Assembly: GCA_028583415.1 (NCBI GenBank)
Contig: CM053275.1
Span: forward strand, 82,832,805-82,896,804
Length of the DNA: 64,000 nt
Source of the DNA: Protea cynaroides
Lineage: Eukaryota; Streptophyta; Magnoliopsida; Proteales; Proteaceae
Reading direction: 5' to 3'
The translations under genes and the position numbers were made by a program. How positions within the stretch are numbered: position 1 is the stretch's first letter; every line of letters starts with the position of its first letter. Under the pieces are notes generated by a model that made no database searches, was not told where the DNA came from, and saw only the letters and a list, made by a program, of their open reading frames with translations. This document shows, piece after piece, positions 1 through 8,680 of this stretch.

Positions 1-268
1 TGAGGTGATTCAAGTTCCTATATTCCTCATTTTTAATGTTCTACAAAATAAATTCAAAAAATTTGGAATAGAGGCCATCAAAAAATTCCATGCGGGATAA
101 CAGCAGGGAATGACCCGTGAAATGACAAGGAGAAGAAACCCGGTTAATTCCAATCAGTCCAAGTCAACTCGGTTCAAACCGGTTTTGGTCCAACCTAGCT
201 CAACCCATATCGGTTGTCAACCTAAGTCGGTCTCAACCCATTTCGAATCGGTTCATCTATGTGCACGA

Positions 269-380
<112 letters not shown>

Positions 381-451
381 GTATGTATATGTATGTATGT
401 TATTAAATATATGTGTATATATGTATATAATATATATTATTGTATGTAAAT

Positions 452-985
452 GATAATCCAAAAGATTTTGAGAAGAAAAAGGAAAGAGGGGAGAGAGAAA
501 CGTGAAAGCGAAGGGGGATTTTGGTTTTGAGATAATCCAAAAGATTTTTGAGGAAAAAAAGGAAAGAGGAGAGAAAAAAAACGTAGAAGAGAAAGGGATT
601 TAGGGTTTTGAGATAATCCAAAAGATTTTGAGAAGAAAAAGGAAAGAGGGGAGAGAAAAAACGTGGAAGAGAAGGGGATTTAGGGTTTTGAGATAATCCA
701 AAAAGATTTTGAGAAGAAAAGGAAAGAGGGGAGAGAGAAAACGTGAAAGAGAAGGGGATTTAGGGTTTTGAGATAATCCAAAAGATTTTTGAGGGAAAAA
801 AGGAAAGAGGGGAGAGAAAAAACGTGGAAGAGAAGGGGATTTAGGGTTTTGAGATAATCCAAAAAGATTTTGAGAAGAAAAGGAAAGAGGGGAGAGAGAA
901 AACGTGAAAGAGAAGGGGATTTAGGGTTTTGAGATAATCCAAAAGATCTTGAGAAGAAAAAAAGGAAAGAGAGAGGAATAAAAGA
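452..985. repeat. 80-bp tandem repeat, about 7 copies
   Basis: The unit starts with GATAATCCAAAAGAT at 452, 531, 612, 692, 772, 853 and 933, giving a period of 79 to 81 bp. Each unit runs through a purine-rich GA section containing ACGTG and ends with GGATTTAGGGTTTTGA. The last copy decays into plain GA sequence. The apparent minus-strand frames through it (repeated Ser/Leu/Phe) are artefacts of the repeat. Confidence 0.93.
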
Positions 986-1345
986 AAAAAAAAAAGAGAA
1001 AAGGGGGGAAAAAGATTCCCCTTCACGTTTTCTAGAAAGAAAACGTGAAAGAGAGAGAGAGGAGAAACAAAGAAAGAAAAAAAGGGAGGGAAAAAAAGGA
1101 AAAAAAAATATTTTTTAGAAAAAAGGATCTTCTAGAAAATGAGTGAAAAATTATAAATAGGCAAGAGGAGGATCCTTTTTTCCAGAGAAAAGAGAGAGGG
1201 AAACGTGGGTGAGAGAGAGAAAGGTGAGTGAGAGAGAGAAAACGTGAGAGAGGAAGAAAGAAAGAGAGAGAAAAGAGAAAAGAAAGAAAAGAGAAGAAGA
1301 AAAGAGAGAAAGAAGCAGAAGAGAGGAAAAGGAGGATTCACATTC
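986..1345. repeat. Polypurine tract (G/A on the plus strand)
   Basis: With the preceding 80-bp array, nearly 900 bp carry an extreme purine bias on the plus strand, mostly GA, GAA and GAAA words. A few CGTG and CTAG islands interrupt it. No codon structure is present. Confidence 0.85.
1152..1159 (+). promoter_or_regulatory. Possible TATA box followed by an exon-like segment with splice donor
   Basis: TATAAATA lies downstream of the purine tract. About 250 bp further on, the sequence turns non-repetitive and reaches a good donor, CCCAAG|GTTAGT (GT at 1409-1410). This would suit a retrotransposon or lncRNA transcript start. No open frame supports it. Confidence 0.22.
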
Positions 1346-1410
1346 AAAGGGGATTGATACAACCCCCAATCACCCTTCATCAACGGTTTCGCTCGATTTG
1401 AGCCCAAGGT

Positions 1411-2642
1411 TAGTACTCTAAACAAATTTAGAGGTCGTTATAATGCCCGAATGCCAATTTTGCTTGAAAAAGGCTAATTTTCATGAAATCTCAATCATGA
1501 ATGCTCTATTACATGCTTGTTAATGTTAGGATGCCTATATCTAACATTTTTCATGAATGATAATTTGTCTAAGCTATTAAATGATGAATTTTTGATTGAT
1601 ATACAATGATGTTTGATGTTTTTTGTAAATTTCATAAAGTGATTTTCTGATCTGAAAATTCCAGATTCAGGGTTCAAACTTAAGACGTACATCATATGTA
1701 TTTTTTCTAAGATTTTGAAGCCCAAAATTTTATGGGAGTCTCTCTGATATGATAGAAGACTACCCTAAAAATTTCGTTCCATTTGGAATTGGGGAAATAT
1801 ATCAAACAATTTGTCTTTGACATTGCTATTTTTCTCGGATGTAATGCAATCCTCCATCGGAAAGTCTCTAGACAAAGGCCTTATGGCCATAATCAGAAAA
1901 TCCACTTAACATGAACTTTTTAGACATGAAAGTCTTCTAAAATATGGCACTGGTTTCATATTTTTTCCATTTTTCGTTGAATTGATATCAATTTTTAAGT
2001 GCATAGAGCTTTGATTTCAGATCTATCATGATGTGCTGATTTGCATGATTGAAAAGAGTCATTTTTCACAAAGAAAATATACTGTTTTAACTTGTTTTTC
2101 TTAATGAAATTTTAGATCAGATAGTTATCTACATAGACATATGTCTGTATTTAATTTTCATTAAGAATAGAATTTTATTTGAAATTTATGGTGCAACTGG
2201 TCAAAAATCTGGAACAGACCTGACCAGTGTATTTGCCTGTACTTGGAGAATGTTTTCGACCTGCCTATGGTCTCTTTTAGGAATATCTTCCTTGAGACAA
2301 AATGTTGGCCTCTGAGTCCTCTTTCCGAGGATATATTTTAAGAATTTTTTGAGTAAGTACAGTGCCCTATGTGCCCATTTTGGTCCAGCCTGACAAAGCT
2401 GTCATCTTGCTGCGTGTTCCATAATGTTTTGATTGATTCTCATATGCTTTGGTTGTTTCTCACATGCCATATTTGATGCTATGCTATGTTCGGATGCTCG
2501 TATGCATACACTGCCATAATTGGAATGATCACATTGCCATAATTCAAATAATCACATTGCCATGATTGGAATGATACACATGTTTATTGCCATATTTGTC
2601 TGCTACACTTGCTCACATGCTATATTAAATGCTTATTGTCAC
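1411..2642. other. AT-rich spacer without a gene
   Basis: No sustained open frame and no recognisable RNA gene. From about 2480 to 2640 there are loose repeats of words such as CACATTGCCATAATTGGAAT. Confidence 0.6.
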
Positions 2643-3236
2643 AATTAGGGTAGAAAACCCTAAAAAATGGAAAGAAAGTAACATTTAGGGTAGAAAACCC
2701 TAAGATGGAAATAAAATAATAATTAGGGTAGAAAATCCTAAAATGGAAAGAATGTAACATTTAGGGTAGAAAACCCTAAGATGGAAAGAAAATAATAATT
2801 AGGGTAGAAAACCCTAAAATGGAAAGAAAGTAACATTTAGGATAGAAAATCCTAAGATGGAAAGAAAATAATAATTAGGGTAGAAAACCCTAAAATGGAA
2901 AGAAAATAACAATTAGGGTAGAAAATCCTAAAAAAATGGAAAGAAAATAACAATTAGGGTAGAAAACCCTAAAAATAGAAAGTAGCAATTAGGGTAGAAA
3001 ATCCTAAAATGGAAAGAAAATAACAATTAGGGTAAAAAAAATCCTAAAAAAATAGAAAGAAAATAGAAATTAGGGTAGAAAACCCTAAAAAATGGAAATA
3101 AAATTACAATTAGGGTAGAAAACCCTAAAATGGAAAGAAAGTAGCAATTAGGGTAGAAAATCCTAAAATGAAAGAAAATAGCAATTAGGGTAGAAAACCC
3201 TAAATATGGAAAGATAATGGCAATTAGGGTCTTGCC
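2643..3236. repeat. Tandem array of a 38-bp palindromic unit with telobox-like arms
   Basis: About 15 full copies and one partial copy. Each contains TTAGGGT, a short AGAA loop and AACCCTAA, followed by an A-rich spacer with TGGAAAGAAA. The period is 36 to 44 bp. TTAGGG and its complement face each other in every unit, so each can fold into a hairpin. Several copies carry TCCTAA or AGGATA variants, so the array is not freshly homogenised. Confidence 0.93.
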
Positions 3237-3600
3237 ATGCTTAGAAGATAGCCTACTAGATCATGCCATATAGGCTCTTGCCTTATTTGCAATACATGCC
3301 ATATTTGAAAGATTTTTAAACAATCTTACTATATGTGAATTTCTTGTCATAAATGTTTTATGTGCCATATTTTGGTAGAATATTCTATTTTTTGGCAATA
3401 ACTTATTTTATGCAACACCCTAGTTAAACTGCCATATATGCACACTTCTAGAAGACAATGTAGGTGTGGGGACGTGCATTTAGGCACCCACATTCTTGGG
3501 AAGGACATAATGGGAATGATAAAATCTTAATAAAGAAAGAGAATGCCTTGCCAAACTTTCCAAAATTAGAATTCAGAATGAAAAGGGTAATTTAGGACGA
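3237..3600. other. Spacer without a gene
   Basis: AT-rich sequence with several TGCCATA words. No coding region or repeat array is visible. Confidence 0.55.
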
Positions 3601-3611
3601 TTTGCCCCTCG

Positions 3612-3690
3612 GCAAACCCTAAACCTAGAATAGGTTCTAAACCCTAAACCTACAATAGGTTCTCAATCATTAACCTAGAACAGGTTATCC
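3612..3690. repeat. Short tandem repeat of an AACCTAGAATAGGTT palindrome
   Basis: Three copies of a unit of about 28 bp containing AACCCTAAACCTAGAATAGG or close variants. Each carries the small inverted repeat AACCTAnnATAGGTT. Confidence 0.7.
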
Positions 3691-3764
3691 ACCCCGAACT
3701 ACGCGGATTTTGATTCCTAGGGCAAACCCTAGGATACGTAGGCTATTTGGGAGAAACCCAAATT

Positions 3765-4125
3765 CGGATCCACATCTTAGTCCACTTGGACTATCCATAG
3801 ATCCACTAGGATATTTATCCAAACCTTAGTCCACTCGGACTATCCATAGATCCACTAGGATATTTATCCACACCTTAGTCCACTCGGACTATCCATAGAT
3901 CCACTAGGATATCCATATTCCAACCCAGAAAGGGTTATCCAAACCTTAGTCCACTTGGACTATCCATAGATCCAGTAGGATATTTATCCACATCTTAGTC
4001 CACTTGGACTATCCATAGATCCACTAGGATATTATCCACATTCCAACCCAAATAGGGTTATCCTTAGATCCACTAGGACTATCTATCAGTCCACTTGGAC
4101 TATCCAGATCCTAACCCATAGGGTT
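3765..4125. repeat. Tandem array of a 47-bp unit made of two small palindromes
   Basis: Five to six copies combine AGTCCACTTGGACT with ATCCACTAGGAT; TATTTATCCA or an AACCCA...GGGTT spacer separates copies. Both words are near-perfect palindromes. Copies differ by single bases (CTTGG/CTCGG, CACTAGG/CAGTAGG). Confidence 0.9.
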
Positions 4126-4528
4126 TTCTCAACCTTTCAAGCATAAATTTCAACTTGAACAAAGAACTTAATCATGCACAAGCATAAATCACATCCATAA
4201 ACTTTAATCACACCTGAACTACGATGGTGAACCTGATTTTCGAAATAATTCCGTGATACGTAGGCAATCTAATGGATACAGATTCGGTTCAATGATATCA
4301 AACCACTTGGTTTGGTTTAATTTAATAAATAGAGTCTAGCATAGGAAAGGTATAGGAGACCGATTTCGATCGGGCGGTTTGGGTGCCTAACCCCTTCCCA
4401 TAACCATAACCTGACGCTTACCCAATCTCTGATGGACCAGAATTCCAATATTCTAAGGTCATGAGTCAATCGAAGTCTTACCTTGGGGTGAGATTTCACA
4501 TTTCTAAGGTCCTAGACCTAAATCTAGG

Positions 4529-4543
4529 TGGCGACTTCTAAAG
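4529..4543 (+). promoter_or_regulatory. Possible degenerate primer binding site next to an LTR end
   Basis: TGGCGACT begins a sequence that resembles the primer site used by Tat/Ogre-like elements (recalled, not searched). The match decays after 8 bases, so this is weak. Confidence 0.2.
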
Positions 4544-4562
4544 ATTTCCATCTTTGTCCTCA

Positions 4563-4745
4563 CAGGAAGCTATCCAGGACCACCTTCTGGGCATTGGTAG
4601 GAGAACTGTTAGTTGGGATTGTAAATGTGATGGAGAAATCATGGTGATGAACGAATTGCTTCGCAAACTCAACAAGAGGGATGAGATGACCCATACCCGA
4701 AGCAGGAAGAATCACAATGTGCGGAGTTTGTTTTGTTCCTTTCAT
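4563..4745 (-). pseudogene. UGT copy A: N-terminal fragment of a UGT72-like glycosyltransferase
   Basis: Family members transfer glucose from UDP-glucose to phenolics in the cytosol. The minus strand encodes 61 codons starting MKGTKQTPHIVILP. The signature GMGHLIPLVEFAKQF follows, containing the catalytic-type His of plant UGTs, and then HHHDFSITFTIP. The start is chosen because copy D starts at the same place (MEGSKQSQQ). Similarity stops at about 4565, within the codons for DSL; what follows is the edge of the repeat block, and a TGA closes the frame at 4560-4562. About 420 residues are missing, including the UDP-sugar-binding PSPG box. Most likely the gene was cut by insertion or deletion, and any remaining part would lie left of the window. 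No function is expected. Confidence 0.88.
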
Positions 4746-4861
4746 GGTGATGTCTGTGCTTTCAAGGGTTGAAGAAGCCAAAGAGAAATTACAAGGGAGC
4801 TTTGTGATGAGTTTGAGGAAGATGTAGTTTGGAGGGTTGAAGTGTAAGGAATGGCGTGGGA

Positions 4862-4882
4862 ATATATATATATATATATATA
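4862..4882 (-). promoter_or_regulatory. TATA-box position of UGT A, expanded to an (AT)n run
   Basis: At the same distance upstream of the start codon (about 120 bp), copies C and D have ordinary TATATAA-type boxes followed by TCCCAC. In copy A this is an AT run of about 21 bp, still followed (on the minus strand) by TTCCCAC. It is a plausible former core promoter. Confidence 0.5.
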
Positions 4883-5627
4883 GAGGTTTGGCCAGCTTCC
4901 TTGTTATCATTGCCTATAACAGCTATTTTGAAAATAAAAAATTATATTGAATAAGAAAAATTATGTCATTCATTATTTTTGTTGCATAAATTCATGTTCT
5001 CCAATAGTCCAATTTATTTGTGCAATCTACTTGCGTCACAAAAATCTTCGTGAAGCATTACCACTCTAATATATATATATATATATATATTGGATCTTGG
5101 TTCAATAGAGAGGAGGAAAATATAAAAAGAAAAATAATTTTGAGCTGGCAATGAAAGGTATGTTATGAGTTATCTCACAATTTAATATTTTATGTATTTT
5201 TATGTTATGAAAAGGCTTATCTTTCTAAAAATATTCACCCTAAAATTATTATAAATTTATTTTTAAATGAGAATATCTTTAATTGATTTTGGTGTGTGTG
5301 GATTACACACTCCCTCCATAGTTTAATTTATTTCATTTGTTTATCTTGAAGATGTGGGTGACACGCTGTAGGTCTTTCATTTTTAAAAATTTAGTTTAAG
5401 AAGAAGATTCTTTGACCCATAGACCAGAGAAATGGAAGGTGAGAAGATAGGTGAGGAGGGCAAAGACGACACTTGGTAAATAAAACATGGATATTTAATG
5501 TCAATTTTAGCCTTCCATGTCTCGTCGGCAAAGAGAAAAAAACTCCCATTGCCTTTCGTTTATTATCATGAATTCACCAATGCAATAAAGATTCTTATAA
5601 TTATGTCAAACTTGTTATTCATGTTGG

Positions 5628-5629
<2 letters not shown>

Positions 5630-5711
<82 letters not shown>
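5630..5711. repeat. (AT)n microsatellite
   Basis: About 41 uninterrupted AT units inside the UGT A flank. Copy C has non-repetitive sequence here (near 36000), so the run expanded after duplication. Confidence 0.95.
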
Positions 5712-5714
<3 letters not shown>

Positions 5715-5808
5715 TTGGATTCTAATCTGACGGTGGTAAAATCAACTGAAATTAAAAGAGACCGTTAATATGATCTTGAATTACCGAGGGTTCACTATGC
5801 TAGGCTAG

Positions 5809-6095
5809 GATTTTATCCAACGGGATCTAGATCCCCATGGCCAAAAATAGAGAGTTTAGAGACGAGATCCAATTTCCAGTGGAGAAAACGATTTTTGCCA
5901 AAGGGATTTAGATTCCCGTGGCAAAAAATGCAAGAGTTTACACGTGGACTCCTAATTCCTGAGGCCAAAATGATTTTAGCCCACGGATTTAGATTCCCAT
6001 GGCCAAAAATCGTTTTCTCCCATGGGATTTGAATTTCCGTGGTTAAAAATTATTTTAGCCCACGGGAATTAGAATCTCGTCGCCAACACGATTTT
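5809..6095. repeat. Left sub-terminal palindromic repeats of the composite element
   Basis: Five to six diverged units of about 40 to 60 bp have the form TTTTAGCCCACGG...ATT...CCGTGGCCAAAAAT. Each is an imperfect palindrome joined by GATTTT or AAAAATC. Confidence 0.75.
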
Positions 6096-6110
6096 TTAAG
6101 TTTCCCACTT

Positions 6111-6387
6111 TTGTTTCACACATGACCTAACTCTCTCAGCTCCCTCTCTCTGTATTTTCTGCCATTAACCCAATCCTCTCGCTCCCTCTCTCCAATCGCT
6201 CTGCCCTAATTGTCTCCCTCTCTCCGATTGCTCCGCATGAAGAAAATCCCTGGCTAACTCGATCTCTCTACTATCCATGAAAGAAAATCCTTTCTATTGC
6301 CTCGATTCATTACTCTAAACTCACCCTCTCAGATTTTAGTTTGTTCTGAAGACAAACACTAGTGGAATAATGATGCAAGAAATAATG
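6111..6387 (+). other. CT-rich, 5' UTR-like sequence before the MAPKKK exon
   Basis: Repeated CTCCCTCTCTC words resemble the leader of a plant housekeeping gene and lead directly into the recognisable first codons at 6388. It was probably captured with the exon. Confidence 0.45.
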
Positions 6388-6676
6388 ATGCAAGACTTCT
6401 TTGGTTTTCTTCGTATCACGATCTCTGGTTTTCTGAAGCACAGATGGAGAAGAAGAAGCGGGATTAGGAGGTCTGGTTGAGAAGATCGGTACTTGTCTCC
6501 GGAGATCTAGGGTTGGTGTTCTCTCCCGTCCTTTCCCTCCAGCACTGCCTCCGATCGTGAAGGACAATGCACATACGATCAAATGGGGCAACGGAGAATT
6601 GATCGTTTGTGGTGCCTACGGTCGTGTATATATGGGGATGAATCTCGACTTCGGAGAGGTTCTTGCTGTGAAGCAG
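6388..6676 (+). pseudogene. Captured first exon of an NPK1/ANP-type MAP kinase kinase kinase
   Basis: ANP/NPK1 kinases act at the top of a MAPK cascade in cytokinesis and stress signalling. The fragment starts MQDFFG, the usual NPK1/ANP beginning. It then needs a +1 shift between about 6403 and 6425 to continue as RSLVF. A TGA at 6434-6436 replaces an expected Arg codon. The rest is open: LGGLVEKIGTCLRRSRVGVL, then SRPFPPALPPIVKD, then IKWGNGELIVCGAYGRVYMG and MNLDFGEVLAVKQ. That covers the regulatory N terminus and kinase subdomains I and II, including the Gly-rich loop and the ATP-binding Lys of AVK. The exon ends at CAG|GTGATT, where ANP genes also have an intron. The rest of the kinase is absent, so this is a non-functional genomic (not cDNA) fragment inside a transposon. 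Confidence 0.85.
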
Positions 6677-6746
6677 GTGATTTTTTATGTTTGATTTCCA
6701 TTTTTCCTCTGATTTCATGATTTTCCATTTCTTCGCGTGTCACCAT
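6677..6746 (+). other. Start of the captured MAPKKK intron, interrupted by Copia
   Basis: T-rich sequence after donor GTGATT. It includes the 5' target duplication ACCAT (6742-6746) and would continue at 13708 without the Copia. Confidence 0.6.
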
Positions 6747-7189
6747 TGTAAGATATATGTGGGCTACAATTAAATATAATATCGGTTTGACAGTTGTTCA
6801 GTGGGAGTCCAACTTACAGGTGGACTAATTCTAGTCTGATTATGAGATGAACCAAACTGGTTCACTGTGAGACTGAACCAGGTTTGGGGTTTGGTATTCT
6901 TATATATACCATTGATTAGAGTCCCTGCAGTCACGGTAACTTTTCCTCTCCTGTTCCCATAATCAGAGACAAGCATAGGAATTTGTCGGAGACTGTAGAA
7001 GACTCGAATCACGGAGAAATTCAGCGGAGAACAATTTTCAGCAAACGGGTATGTTTATTACTCTCTTTTATTTGTATCATTGTGTTCTATAACTTGTATG
7101 GAGATCTTAGGGTTACTGTAAACCCTAATGGGATGTTTTCTCTGAATGGGTTGATTCTACAACCCATAAAGGGACGAAAGGAATTAACA
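6747..7189 (+). repeat. 5' LTR of the Copia element
   Basis: Starts TG and ends CA. TATATATA at about 6901 is a likely TATA box. 443 bp, equal in length to the 3' LTR. Confidence 0.96.
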
Positions 7190-7191
7190 AT

Positions 7192-7203
7192 TGGTATCAG
7201 AGC
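7192..7203 (+). promoter_or_regulatory. Primer binding site, initiator Met-tRNA
   Basis: TGGTATCAGAGC, two bases after the LTR; the standard Copia primer site. Confidence 0.95.
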
Positions 7204-8680
7204 AATTTCATACAAGTATAGAATCAATGAACTGAGAATAGTAATTGATTCGGACTGATTGTTTGATTAAAAAATTCTTATTTTAGAAATTTTCCCGAAT
7301 ACGAAATCGTATTGGTAAAATTTTTTCTAACCGATGAAATTAGCTGTATTGTATGTCGGATCGAAGATCTCGGAAAGACGAGTCCGACGATATAAAAATT
7401 GTTGCCGGACTCCACCGGACGAGCCTCCACGCGCCGTCGGAAAAAAGCGCATGAATCTCACGCGCTGGCAGTTATTCCGAAAAAAAAAAATCGCGGCGAC
7501 GAATCGTCACTGGGTCGACTCGGCTAGACTCGGAAACCCTACCTGTCTCGCTGAGGCAACCCGGCGACCGGGTGAGTTGACTCGGGTACAACTCGCCTGA
7601 AATGGGTCGGGTTGACCCGAAGACTGATTTAGTACCCAATGGGGCGAACCGAACCCGGACCCGAGTACCGTACCCCAATGACCCGAAATATTAACCCGAT
7701 TACCTGATATTTTGACCCGAAAAGGTGACCCCGAAACCATTTGGACGGACCGTACCGGTTCGGTTCGACCATGTTTAGCCCGACCGTTTCGGTTTTGGTC
7801 CAGACCATCTGGACCGATGATGACGTCACTCGCAAAGCCGTACGCGGTCTGAGCGGCGGTCCGGGATTCGAACCGCAGTTTAGCGGTTCAGCCGGACCGA
7901 ACCGGCTCTCAGCGAGTGAAACCACCCGCCGCCTTTAAAAGGCACGTGAGGGCGCGTGGAGCGTCGGATTTGGACGCGGTTTTTTTTGGAAGCTTTGTCT
8001 TGTCTTGCTCTTCAGTTTGATATGCTATATGAGTATGTTTTATTGACTCTGGGACCTATATTTTGTTAAAAACCAATCTTTTGGAACATGTTTCGCAATT
8101 TTTATTGCATGTTGTTCAGTCTGTCTTGTCCCAAATAAACTGATGAGCATATGTGCATGATTTATGAATGGTAACATGTTAATTATATCATTCATGGTTA
8201 TTTATTCCCACTAAATGATTGCAAGTAGGGTTTTGTTAATGTCATATTGGAGTTGGGTTGGTTCCACCAAAGTGGCATTCCTAATTGCATTAGGACATTC
8301 TCAAAGCTCAAGATATCTTACACCTCTGGCAGTCAAAGATGACAATGTCCACCCAAAGGTGGCGTTGCCAAAGTTAAAGGATAATCATGCACCAGATTGA
8401 AAGGGTTTTAACTTAGGGTTTTTCAGACACCCAAAGGTGATGGGATTTCCGAAGGTTTTTATTCTTTCACAGTTTGCACAGATACTAGAGGACCAGTGCA
8501 TTCTTGTCCCAAAGGATAAGTTTGTAGTTTCGGTTGACTCTAAGGAGGTATATTGATGCTTGCATTTGTAAACATATACTTATTTGCTAGCATATCTTGT
8601 ATGTTAACATGAGTATTTTCATATGCTGGTACTGATTTAATGAATTGAACTCGTGTTTTTTTTTTTTATTACATAACAGG
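7204..8680 (+). other. Long untranslated leader of the Copia element
   Basis: About 1.5 kb without a conserved frame. 7600-7930 is rich in GACCCGA and CGGTTCGG words, also found in the leader of the non-autonomous relatives (about 26270-26540, 61660-61920). 8264-8440 carries three CCAAAG(G)TGG boxes. A T-rich tract and ACATAACAG|G at 8679, just before ATG, look like a splice acceptor. Confidence 0.7.

Larger units (their letters stand above)
4746..5808 (-). repeat. Upstream flank of UGT copy A (duplicated module), first part
   Basis: This non-coding sequence lies upstream of the minus-strand UGT. It has recognisable copies at about 17990 (B) and 35130 (C), and reverse-complement copies in the E, G and D flanks. 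Anchors are ATTCATTATTTTTGTTGCAT near 4970 and the GTGTGTGGATTACACACTCC region near 5295. The copy continues until about 5808 and resumes at about 17005 beyond the large insertion. It holds no gene. Confidence 0.85.

Noticed and set aside
680..1425. Minus-strand frames rich in Leu, Phe and Ser
   Set aside because: Translation of the 80-bp array and purine tract; repeated residues follow the DNA repeat.
2643..3236. Interstitial telomere
   Set aside because: TTAGGG and CCCTAAA occur once each per unit in opposite orientation, not as tandem TTTAGGG.
5791..5808. CACTATGCTAGG as the true terminus of a CACTA element
   Set aside because: The same stretch aligns with UGT flank C, so it is probably host sequence; the real end could not be fixed.
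7192..7203. tRNA gene at the TGGTATCAGAGC matches
   Set aside because: These are primer binding sites complementary to a tRNA 3' end; no tRNA body is present.
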